10,165 bases of DNA from an uncultured bacterium. Lineage in GTDB: Bacteria; Desulfobacterota; Desulfobulbia; Desulfobulbales; Desulfobulbaceae. Below are positions 1 through 5,369 of the stretch, one piece after another. Each line of letters begins with the position of its first letter. Within the stretch, counting starts at the first letter, position 1. Below the pieces are notes generated by a model. The model saw nothing but the letters and a program-made list of their open reading frames with translations. It ran no database searches and had not been told where the DNA came from. A program made the position numbers and the translations under genes. Where the stretch lies: assembly GCA_903896915.1 (NCBI GenBank), contig CAITZN010000709.1, positions 1-10,165 of the forward strand. Reading direction: 5' to 3'.

Positions 1-1392
1 ATCATTCTGCTATCCATGTCAACCCTTCTCGGTCTGGGTGGCTGCATATACTTCTTCTTCAGGCAGCAGTTCATGCCTGCCGGTGAGATCTTCTTCGGGA
101 TGTACGTGCTCGTTGTATTTGCCATCTTCTTTAAATACTTCTTTGTTCTCTCCGGAATGCTGGCTGTCATCATAACGATGGCTGACGACCAGTTTGAGAG
201 CGAAGTGAAAAGTATGGGCGAATACTATGCGCTTATAGTCTCAATGGTCATCGGTATGATTATGATGGCATCATCATCCGACATGATCATGATTTTCCTC
301 TCCATGGAGCTGGTCAGTTTCTCAGCCTTCATTCTTACCGGCTATTTCAAACGCAACCCCCGTTCATCTGAAGCTGCGCTTAAATATCTTGTCTACGGAG
401 CTGTATCCTCCGGCCTTATGGTTTACGGCTTTTCGCTTATCTACGGACTGACTGGAGAGACTAATCTCATCAACATCTCTTCCGCCCTCTCCCTGCATGG
501 CTACGACCCAGTGTTGATGATTCTTGCAACACTTCTTATTCTTGCAGGTTTCGGTTATAAAATCGGCGCTGTCCCGTTTCATTTCTGGGCACCAGATGTC
601 TACGAAGGAGCACCTACTCCTATCACAGCCTATCTTTCCGTAGCATCAAAAGCTGCTGGTTTTGCTCTTCTCATGCGCTTTTTCTACCTGGCTGTCCCGC
701 ATGGTGGACCTGTATATGAGGATATTCTTGGCCTCAACTGGGTTTCGCTCCTCGTTATTCTCTCAGTTGCATCCATGATCTACGGCAATGTCGTAGCGCT
801 CTGGCAGAAAAACGTCAAACGACTGCTCGCATACTCATCCATTGCCCATGCAGGCTACCTGCTGCTCGGCATCATTGTCATGGATGCGTTCGGTACTCAG
901 GCAACACTCCTCTACCTGCTCTCCTACTTTCTCATGAACTTCGGAGCATTCTATGTTGTCATTCAGATAGCCAACAAAACCGGCAGCGAAAATCTCGAAG
1001 ACTATCGCGGCCTTGGTAAAAGAATGCCGCTTGCAGGAGCAGCCCTGACAGTATTTCTTATCTCACTGGTAGGTCTTCCGCCGACTTTCGGTTTCATCGG
1101 CAAACTGATGATATTCTCCGCACTGCTTTCCAAAGGTTCACTCTACCTCTGGCTTGCCCTCATCGGCATCATGACCAGTGTGATCTCTCTCTACTACTAT
1201 ATGCTGATTCCTCTCAACATGTACCTTCGTGAGTCACCTTCGTCAGAAGAAAAAAACATGAACCCCGGCCTGATTCCAAATATCCTCATGGCCGTCCTCA
1301 TGTTCCTGACTATCTACTTCGGCCTCTTCTTCCAGCCCCTGGCAGACTTCGCAAAATACGGATCAGCCCTCTTCGGCCTGAAACTCCACTAA
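1..1392 (+). CDS. nuoN: NADH-quinone oxidoreductase subunit N (NuoN), 5'-truncated by window edge
   Basis: Antiporter-like membrane subunit of respiratory complex I (ND2/NuoN family). It helps couple quinone reduction to proton pumping in the inner membrane. The frame is open from base 1 and the residues before the first Met (base 16) are already hydrophobic, so the true start probably lies upstream. 463 residues are visible; a complete NuoN is usually a little longer. Counting from the Met at base 16, the family's functional charged residues are present: Glu98 in the segment SMELVSFSAFILTGY, Lys182 in GYKIGAVPFHFWAPDVYEGA, Lys212 in ASKAAGF, and Lys363 in FGFIGKLMIF. The rest is a run of about a dozen membrane helices, ending after a short hydrophilic loop (about 404-418) and one last helix. 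NuoN is normally the last nuo gene, and the non-coding sequence after its stop fits an operon end. The complex I family call is secure. Confidence 0.95.
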   Translation: MILLSMSTLLGLGGCIYFFFRQQFMPAGEIFFGMYVLVVFAIFFKYFFVLSGMLAVIITMADDQFESEVKSMGEYYALIVSMVIGMIMMASSSDMIMIFLSMELVSFSAFILTGYFKRNPRSSEAALKYLVYGAVSSGLMVYGFSLIYGLTGETNLINISSALSLHGYDPVLMILATLLILAGFGYKIGAVPFHFWAPDVYEGAPTPITAYLSVASKAAGFALLMRFFYLAVPHGGPVYEDILGLNWVSLLVILSVASMIYGNVVALWQKNVKRLLAYSSIAHAGYLLLGIIVMDAFGTQATLLYLLSYFLMNFGAFYVVIQIANKTGSENLEDYRGLGKRMPLAGAALTVFLISLVGLPPTFGFIGKLMIFSALLSKGSLYLWLALIGIMTSVISLYYYMLIPLNMYLRESPSSEEKNMNPGLIPNILMAVLMFLTIYFGLFFQPLADFAKYGSALFGLKLH

Positions 1393-1394
1393 AT

Positions 1395-1478
1395 CAGTGG
1401 GCAGACATCAGTAGGCAGTTGGCAGTCAGCAACGCTCAGCATTCAAGAGCTTCAACTGCCAACCGCCCACTGCCAACC
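1395..1478. repeat. Nested inverted repeat just after nuoN
   Basis: Three nested complementary pairs start 3 bases after the nuoN stop. The outer pair is CAGTGGGC (1395-1402) with GCCCACTG (1465-1472). The middle pair is GGCAGTTG (1414-1421) with CAACTGCC (1453-1460). The inner pair is GCTC (1434-1437) with GAGC (1447-1450). The 3' arm also carries two direct copies of ACTGCCAACC (1455-1464 and 1469-1478), either of which could pair with GTTGGCAGT (1418-1426). A transcript could fold into a long imperfect hairpin here, which may end or stabilise the nuo mRNA. A pyrimidine-rich stretch follows, but there is no clean T-run, so it is not a textbook intrinsic terminator. It could also be a copy of a dispersed intergenic repeat. 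Confidence 0.55.
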
Positions 1479-1586
1479 CTTCCCCCCTCCAGCCTCTTAC
1501 TCGCTCATCCCAGTCATGTGGAAAAGGATTTATTTTGATGAGTTGCCGAGCCTTCATTTCTATTCTATATGGATATATATATATTC

Positions 1587-1617
1587 TTGCATGTGGCTCT
1601 AAAATTAGTGCTATTAT
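1587..1617 (+). promoter_or_regulatory. Candidate extended -10 promoter for the spermidine-synthase-like gene
   Basis: TATTAT (1612-1617) is preceded by TG one base upstream (1609-1610), giving an extended -10. A TTGCAT hexamer at 1587-1592 is a possible -35, with a long 19-base spacer. The surroundings are very AT-rich, including an alternating TA run near 1570-1583. A start near 1624 would give a leader of about 285 bases that includes the folded element at 1705-1862. Sigma-70-type motifs occur easily in AT-rich DNA, so this is tentative. I see no gene in 1393-1909. Confidence 0.35.
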
Positions 1618-1704
1618 ATACATGATACGCCTAAAGCCTGTTTATCTATTCGCATCTTGAACTTGCTCTACATAGAAGAAGAGATGGAAACGAGGCGGCC
1701 CGAT

Positions 1705-1862
1705 AAATTAGCTTAGCCGTACTCTGATTTAGTAAACCTGAAAATGGAATCACAACTTCCAGGTTCCATTCCCTTTTTTAGGTAAAGAAGGTCGGGTAAG
1801 TTCACTGCTTATGATCCCGGTGAGTGCGAAGCCGGTGGTAGTGTGAAAGGTTAAGCTAATCT
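1705..1862 (+). ncRNA. Candidate structured RNA element in the leader of the downstream gene
   Basis: The ends of this segment pair as RNA. Bases 1707-1718 (ATTAGCTTAGCC) can form 12 consecutive pairs with 1849-1860 (GGTTAAGCTAAT), including one G-U, closing a domain of about 130 bases. Inside are a small hairpin TACT/AGTA (1720-1723 with 1731-1734); a bulged stem AACCT/AGGTT plus GGAA/TTCC (1735-1749 with 1757-1765); and a bulged stem CGGG+TAAG with CTTA+CCCG (1793-1800 with 1808-1819). CCGG at 1817-1820 could instead pair with another CCGG just downstream. This multi-branch layout, 48 bases before the next start codon, suggests a riboswitch-like leader or a relic of a mobile RNA such as an intron. 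I do not recognise a known family. The fold was worked out by eye. Confidence 0.4.
1743..1779 (+). terminator. Terminator-like hairpin with T-run inside the leader element
   Basis: AATGGAA (1743-1749) pairs with TTCCATT (1764-1770), with a 14-base loop. It is followed by CCC and six T residues (1774-1779), an intrinsic-terminator arrangement. The competing stem AACCTG/CAGGTT (1735-1740 with 1760-1765) shares bases 1764-1765, and its extended form uses 1757-1765, so the two folds exclude each other. This looks like an antiterminator/terminator pair that could attenuate transcription before it reaches the gene at 1910. The terminator stem is only 7 pairs and AT-rich, so its strength is uncertain. 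Confidence 0.35.
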
Positions 1863-1909
1863 ACTATTAAGAAATAAGTTAGGTGGTTAGTCAAGGTTAA
1901 GGTTGCTTC

Positions 1910-3997
1910 ATGACAGATTCTAAGAATAGAAATGACGCACCTACCAAAAAGTTGGCTATTACATTGCTCATCTTCATGGTCTTCCTTGGGGCTGTACTTC
2001 TTTTCAGCATGGAGCCACTTGTCGGTAGACTGTTAACACCCTATTTTGGCGGTGCAGCTCATGTGTGGCTGACCTGTCTCATGTTCTTTCAGGCCATGCT
2101 TCTGCTTGGGTATCTCTACGCACATCTTCTCGTTCGGAAACTGGGAGCCTGGCATCTGATTTTCCTGCTTATTCCTCTGATAAGCCTCCCTCTGCGGATC
2201 GGTGCGATCGCAAATCCAGCCAAACCTCTTCTCGCCGTTCTCATGACTCTGGTCTTCAATGTGGCGCTCCCGTTTGTTGCACTTTCAACCACAGCAGTGG
2301 TTGCTCAGGTATGGATAGCCAATTCTCAGGTGGGTCGAACTAGAGAACCCTATCCACTCTATGCCGCTTCAAACGGAGGTTCACTCATTGCGCTTCTTGG
2401 ATATGCTTTTTTGATTGAACCCCTCTCTGGGCTCCAGCTCCAGAGGCTCGTATGGTCCTGGGCTTATATCGTCTATGTGTTTTTCGTCCTGCTCACCTGG
2501 CTGAAAATAAGTCCAGACAAGGAATACAGGAAACCCACGAAAACAACCAGTGACGCAGTAACGCCAAAACCGCTAATGCATACTGTGTCCTTGCAATGGA
2601 TCTGGCTTAGCGCTCTTCCTTCTGCTTTTCTTATGGCGACAACCAACTACCTGACACAGGAAGTAGGCTCCTTCCCCTTCGTATGGGTTATCCCTCTTGC
2701 GCTTTATCTTGGAAGTTTCATCGTGACATTTCGCACTCACGGAGGAGTGCCAGGATTTCTGAAAATATTCTGGATGGAACTCTTGCTGGCAGCGTTTGCA
2801 TTGTATCTATTAGGACTTGCGATGTGGCCTGTGCTCTTTGTTCAGTTATGTATTTTTTTTGCGATCTGCATTGTTGCTCACGGAACACTCTATGAGTTGC
2901 GTCCTCCCGGAAGCCATCTTACACAATTTTATCTCTCTTCGGCGTTCGGAGGTTGGATAGGCGGTGTATTCGTCAGCCTTCTGGCACCCTATGTATTTCA
3001 TGGGCTCTTCGAATACCCCCTCGCATTGATTCTCTTTGCTGCCCTTTTCTGGCGGCAACGTGATAAGGCCTTTACTAACTTCTGGCCTGACTCCTCACGC
3101 CTTGTTGCGTGGACCCGTATGTTTGTAATAGGAATTTTAGTTTTTCCGATTGTGGGATGGATCACATCTTCCGTCAACAAATCGACAAAATTTCGGCACC
3201 GAAACTTTTATGGGACTTACCGCATAGTTGATCAGTCTTTGGAAAAAAGCTCAATGGCAGTTCGGCAGCTTGTTCACGGGAACACTTTGCACGGCTCCCA
3301 ATTTCTCGACCCATCGATGCGCTTAGAGCCTACCTCCTATTATTATCGGGGAGGGCCTATATATGAGGTATTTGAACTCGTACCATCTCCTCGCCGGATG
3401 GCTGTAATAGGTCTCGGCTCAGGATCGATAAGTTCGTATGCCCGGAAAGGTGATCTGCTCGTGTATTATGAAATAGACCCTGACAACGAAAAGATTGCCC
3501 GCGAATGGTTCACCTATCTTAAGGAGTGCAAGGGCAGCATGCGTGTAATAGAGGGCGATGGCCGGCTGTCAATGCAAGCCCGGAAATCGGATACGATGAA
3601 ATATGATATTATTACCATGGATGCGTTCACCGGGGATGGTATCCCGACCCACCTCCTGACCAAAGAAGCTATTAGTGTCTATCTTGACAGATTAGGTGAT
3701 AAAGGTATCATTCTCTTCCATATTTCCAACCGATATTATGACCTGCGACCTGTCCTCAAATCCACGGCCTCTTCGCTGGGCCTTTTCGGTGCAATGAATG
3801 ACCCGGGAAAGAAAAGCAATGTAAAGGCCCCATATTTAGAAGGACAGTGGGTAGCTTTGGCTGTTGACTCTACGAGGCTTCGCCCATTGATTGATAGAGG
3901 CTGGACAGCCCTCGGGAATGCGGATGGCCTAAAAGATATGGCACCCTGGACGGACGACTATATCAATATACTTGGGTCATGCCGAATAAGAGATTAA
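1910..3997 (+). CDS. Membrane-anchored spermidine synthase-like fusion protein
   Basis: A 695-residue fusion protein. Residues about 15-420 form a polytopic membrane part with many hydrophobic helices. It opens with the family pattern LLFSMEPLVGRLLTPYFGG (31-49) and GYLYAH (67-72), with a soluble loop at about 200-225. Residues about 430-690 resemble the spermidine/spermine synthase Rossmann domain. They include a glycine-rich nucleotide loop VIGLGSGSIS (499-508), an acidic EID (521-523), GDGR (549-552), the DAFTGDGIPTHLLT core (571-584) and a C-terminal APWTDDYINIL (678-688). The segments NFYGTYRI and LVHGNTLHGSQ (432-464) are typical of the fused family. Real polyamine synthesis is unproven for many such fusions; the substrate cannot be read from the sequence. 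The ATG follows a weak Shine-Dalgarno TTAAGG (1897-1902, 7-base gap). It stands alone with a long leader (see 1705-1862), and no terminator was seen after the stop. Confidence 0.85.
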   Translation: MTDSKNRNDAPTKKLAITLLIFMVFLGAVLLFSMEPLVGRLLTPYFGGAAHVWLTCLMFFQAMLLLGYLYAHLLVRKLGAWHLIFLLIPLISLPLRIGAIANPAKPLLAVLMTLVFNVALPFVALSTTAVVAQVWIANSQVGRTREPYPLYAASNGGSLIALLGYAFLIEPLSGLQLQRLVWSWAYIVYVFFVLLTWLKISPDKEYRKPTKTTSDAVTPKPLMHTVSLQWIWLSALPSAFLMATTNYLTQEVGSFPFVWVIPLALYLGSFIVTFRTHGGVPGFLKIFWMELLLAAFALYLLGLAMWPVLFVQLCIFFAICIVAHGTLYELRPPGSHLTQFYLSSAFGGWIGGVFVSLLAPYVFHGLFEYPLALILFAALFWRQRDKAFTNFWPDSSRLVAWTRMFVIGILVFPIVGWITSSVNKSTKFRHRNFYGTYRIVDQSLEKSSMAVRQLVHGNTLHGSQFLDPSMRLEPTSYYYRGGPIYEVFELVPSPRRMAVIGLGSGSISSYARKGDLLVYYEIDPDNEKIAREWFTYLKECKGSMRVIEGDGRLSMQARKSDTMKYDIITMDAFTGDGIPTHLLTKEAISVYLDRLGDKGIILFHISNRYYDLRPVLKSTASSLGLFGAMNDPGKKSNVKAPYLEGQWVALAVDSTRLRPLIDRGWTALGNADGLKDMAPWTDDYINILGSCRIRD

Positions 3998-4093
3998 TTT
4001 GCGTTTTTCCACCCTCCATACTCTGTCGCCTATTCTCAACTTTTTCTTTGTGTCAGATTTTGTGCAGTGAAGTCTTGACCTTCAAATTCTGAT

Positions 4094-4225
4094 TTGAGAA
4101 TCTTAGAGCTCAAAACCAAGGGCTTTTCTTTGATTGACTTGCCCTTATTCAAGAGGCGCCTTTAGTACTGTTTTACAGAAAGGCTGTAATAACTTTTCTT
4201 ATTAAGACCACATTCAGATTCTCAA
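4094..4225. repeat. Widely spaced 10-base inverted repeat
   Basis: TTGAGAATCT (4094-4103) and its exact complement AGATTCTCAA (4216-4225) flank 112 bases. There are no further matching terminal bases and no obvious target-site duplication, so a small mobile element is possible but weakly supported. A match of this length could arise by chance in a region this size. Confidence 0.2.
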
Positions 4226-4359
4226 GAAGTTGCTGGCCGACATGGATGCCCAGATGTAGCTCACCGGGTAGTTTTTCTGCGCATGGGAGGCAATCGACAG
4301 CAATGGCGCGATATTTGCAGATTAAGAGTGGAGGTATGGATCGTGAATAATTCGGATTT

Positions 4360-4388
4360 ATGGAGACTCTCCATGGCTGCTTTTTTTT
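4360..4388 (+). promoter_or_regulatory. Dyad followed by a T-run (operator or terminator-like)
   Basis: ATGGAGA (4360-4366) and TCTCCAT (4368-4374) form a perfect 7-base dyad about one central base, with a run of eight T residues at 4381-4388. As RNA, the stem would be ATGGA/TCCAT with a 5-base loop, extendable by two G-U pairs. It could be a weak terminator for a short transcript or a binding site for a dimeric regulator. The four-base gap before the T-run weakens the terminator reading. Confidence 0.3.
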
Positions 4389-4564
4389 GTGTGAGTAATC
4401 GATAATTAAATAAAGATTCAGCTGTGACTGAGCGCAGCGGGGCTTGTATGCCGATCAATAAATTGAAAGAGAACTGTAGTGATCTCTCACACGTAAAATC
4501 GCACGTCTGTGCGCACACTGGTTATCAATTTAACCTAAAAGAATAATACACACAGCAATAGCTA

Positions 4565-4592
4565 TCTCTTAACATCTTTTATAAATAAGAGA
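4565..4592. promoter_or_regulatory. Dyad upstream of the sigma-54-like motif
   Basis: TCTCTTA (4565-4571) and TAAGAGA (4586-4592) are perfect complements separated by 14 AT-rich bases. The centre lies roughly 70 bases upstream of the start expected from the sigma-54-like motif at 4622-4637. That is within the range used by activator sites, so it is a candidate upstream activating sequence. No regulator gene is visible in the window. Confidence 0.3.
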
Positions 4593-4621
4593 AAATGGAC
4601 TAAACGTTCTTATCGATTTCA

Positions 4622-4637
4622 TGGCACGCTAATTGAA
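4622..4637 (+). promoter_or_regulatory. Sigma-54-like -24/-12 promoter candidate for the pilin genes
   Basis: TGGCACG (4622-4628 counting the first T), four bases, then TTGAA (4633-4637). The sigma-54 consensus is TGGCACG-N4-TTGCW, so the only mismatch in the core is A for C in the -12 GC. That C is an important position, which lowers confidence. Transcription would start near 4647-4650, giving a leader of about 145 bases before the first pilin. No other convincing promoter was seen for the tad genes. Confidence 0.4.
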
Positions 4638-4664
4638 CTAAATAACAAAGGAGTATTGCAGAAA

Positions 4665-4781
4665 GTGCAGTTAGGAAGTCTGAAGCATGTAACTCTGGAA
4701 CAATTGGTTTTATTTATGCACAAAAAATGTTTTGCTGTCTCTGTATGTAGTTTTTTAATCAACGTAAGAAAAAAAAATTGA
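4665..4781 (+). CDS. Doubtful 38-residue ORF just upstream of the first pilin
   Basis: A GTG-started ORF of 38 codons preceded by AAAGGAG (4647-4653), a good Shine-Dalgarno but with a long 11-base gap. It ends 11 bases before the pilin ATG. The product has a hydrophobic middle (about residues 22-33, including two Cys) and a basic tail. I recognise no family. It could be a leader peptide, a small membrane protein, or chance. Alternatively the Shine-Dalgarno-like sequence has no function. Confidence 0.15.
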   Translation: MQLGSLKHVTLEQLVLFMHKKCFAVSVCSFLINVRKKN

Positions 4782-4792
4782 GAGGCTCAACC

Positions 4793-5017
4793 ATGCTAAA
4801 CAAGATATTCGCCGAATCACAAAAAGGCCTAACCATGATGGAGTACGCCTTGATTGCTGCTTTGAGCAAGTTCATCTCCATCAAATCACAAAAAGGTGTA
4901 ACCATGATTGAGTACGCCTTGATTGCTGCTTTGGTTGCTGTTGTTGCGATTACAGCTATTACGCTTGTTGGAACTAATTTGACCACTACGTTTAACACTA
5001 TCGCTGGCAAACTATAG
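4793..5017 (+). CDS. flp: Flp-family pilin with duplicated N-terminal half
   Basis: 74 residues, a class III (Flp/Tad) prepilin, the structural subunit of the adhesion pilus. ATG 4793 is chosen because GAGAGG (4780-4785) sits 7 bases upstream; an in-frame TTG at 4778 has no ribosome site. The protein contains two complete prepilin-peptidase motifs: SQKG/LTMMEYALIAAL (cut after Gly12, Glu17 at +5) and SQKG/VTMIEYALIAAL (cut after Gly35, Glu40 at +5). Residues 2-24 and 25-47 are tandem copies. The remainder, from Val48, is the usual hydrophobic helix and short tail. Flp precursors are usually about 50-60 residues, so this one is about 23 too long. Cutting at Gly35 would give a normal 39-residue pilin; cutting only at Gly12 would leave a polar insert inside the helix. 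TTG 4862 could act as an internal start giving a normal 12-residue leader, but it has no Shine-Dalgarno. Confidence 0.8.
   Translation: MLNKIFAESQKGLTMMEYALIAALSKFISIKSQKGVTMIEYALIAALVAVVAITAITLVGTNLTTTFNTIAGKL
4796..4933 (+). repeat. 69-base in-frame tandem duplication inside the first pilin
   Basis: Copies at 4796-4864 and 4865-4933, each 23 codons. The second part is nearly identical: TCACAAAAAGG at 4817 and 4886, then the codons for TM(M/I)EYALIAAL. The first 7 codons differ. The second copy's leader (SKFISIK) is closer to the leader of the pilin gene at 5208 (MNRIFSIK) than to the first copy. This suggests fusion of two neighbouring pilin genes rather than simple slippage. Confidence 0.85.
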
Positions 5018-5063
5018 AAAAACAAACACTCTTCCCTCTTGTCATCGCACTCTCTTTGGGGGC
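5018..5063 (+). pseudogene. Decayed copy of the 5' end of cpaB
   Basis: The bases after the first pilin stop align without gaps to the bases after the second pilin stop (5370-5415), which are the start of cpaB. The far 21 bases (5043-5063 against 5395-5415) match at 19 positions and the nearer 25 at 14, 33 of 46 overall, at the identical 25-base distance from the stop. The GTG start is lost (the bases after TA read GAAA) and similarity fades beyond 5063. It is a remnant of a pilin-cpaB duplication. CATCGC (5043-5048) now pairs with GCGATG (5062-5067), so the remnant may serve as an mRNA hairpin after the pilin. Confidence 0.65.
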
Positions 5064-5086
5064 GATGGCGAGTTCCTGCTGTTGTC

Positions 5087-5162
5087 GGAGGTGATTTGAG
5101 TGATTCTTTTCTACTATCACCAACAAGCTTGTGTCATTGTTTTTTATAAAGCGCATTGCTAA
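5087..5162 (+). other. Near-perfect Shine-Dalgarno with a 20-codon mini-ORF between the pilins
   Basis: GGAGGTGAT (5087-5095) matches the 16S anti-Shine-Dalgarno over nine bases. GTG at 5100 lies 8 bases after the GGAGG core and opens 20 codons, ending at TAA 5160-5162. A TTG at 5096 would give 17 codons. The same bases can form a hairpin, GTGAT (5091-5095) with ATCAC (5116-5120). Weak AACAA/TTGTT pairing (5122-5126 with 5137-5141) runs into T residues (5140-5145). The ribosome site may belong to a gene that has decayed, or to a leader peptide. Confidence 0.2.
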
Positions 5163-5207
5163 AAGGGGTGTTGCAGGAGGAAAAAATAATTGTGAGGTGA
5201 AGCTATT

Positions 5208-5369
5208 ATGAACAGAATCTTCTCCATCAAATCACAAAAAGGTGTAACCATGATTGAGTACGCCTTAATTGCTGCGTTGGTTGCTGTTGTTGCAATTACA
5301 GCTATTACGCTTGTTGGAACTAATTTGACTGCTACTTTTACCACTATCTCAACCGCGATCGGGCTATAG
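5208..5369 (+). CDS. flp: Flp-family pilin of normal length
   Basis: 53 residues. Short basic leader MNRIFSIKSQKG, then the mature pilin VTMIEYALIAALVAVVAITA. The prepilin peptidase would cut after Gly12, leaving Glu17 at +5 and Tyr18 next to it as in all Flp pilins, and a 41-residue mature subunit. A single hydrophobic helix runs to about residue 37, followed by a small Thr-rich tail. GAGGTGA (5194-5200) lies 7 bases before the ATG; a second AGGAGG (5175-5180) is too far away. From residue 6 to residue 40 it nearly equals the second half of the upstream pilin, so the two are recent duplicates that may be co-assembled or partly redundant. Its stop overlaps the cpaB start. Confidence 0.9.
   Translation: MNRIFSIKSQKGVTMIEYALIAALVAVVAITAITLVGTNLTATFTTISTAIGL

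Larger units (their letters stand above)
3998..4792. other. Long AT-rich non-coding stretch upstream of the pilin genes
   Basis: About 795 bases without a convincing gene. Visible in it are a small hairpin TCAAAT/ATTTGA (4082-4097), a widely spaced inverted repeat (4094-4225), a dyad followed by eight T residues (4360-4388), a palindrome GTGCGCAC (4509-4516), a dyad at 4565-4592, a sigma-54-like motif (4622-4637) and a doubtful short ORF (4665-4781). It is AT-richer than the genes on either side. It most likely holds the control region of the pilin genes plus decayed DNA. A short open stretch at about 4204-4256 (DHIQILKKLLADMDAQM) between stops could be a gene relic, but I cannot assign it. 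Confidence 0.6.

Noticed and set aside
1780..1860. Possible tRNA or cobalamin riboswitch in the leader of the spermidine-synthase-like gene
   Set aside because: No cloverleaf with a T-loop and acceptor stem could be drawn, and the B12-box core was not found; left as an unassigned structured element.
4094..4225. 10-base inverted repeat considered as the ends of a small transposable element
   Set aside because: No longer terminal match, no target-site duplication and no internal structure; the match length is near chance level for this region.
4204..4330. Short open stretches (DHIQILKKLLADMDAQM and following) as a transposase relic
   Set aside because: Interrupted by several stops and too short to assign to any family.
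4509..4516. GTGCGCAC palindrome as an operator
   Set aside because: Only 8 bases, far from any start, and no second copy nearby; recorded only as part of the intergenic description.
4778..4792. TTG start for the first pilin, five codons upstream of the ATG
   Set aside because: No ribosome site precedes it, while GAGAGG lies 7 bases before ATG 4793, inside the would-be extension.
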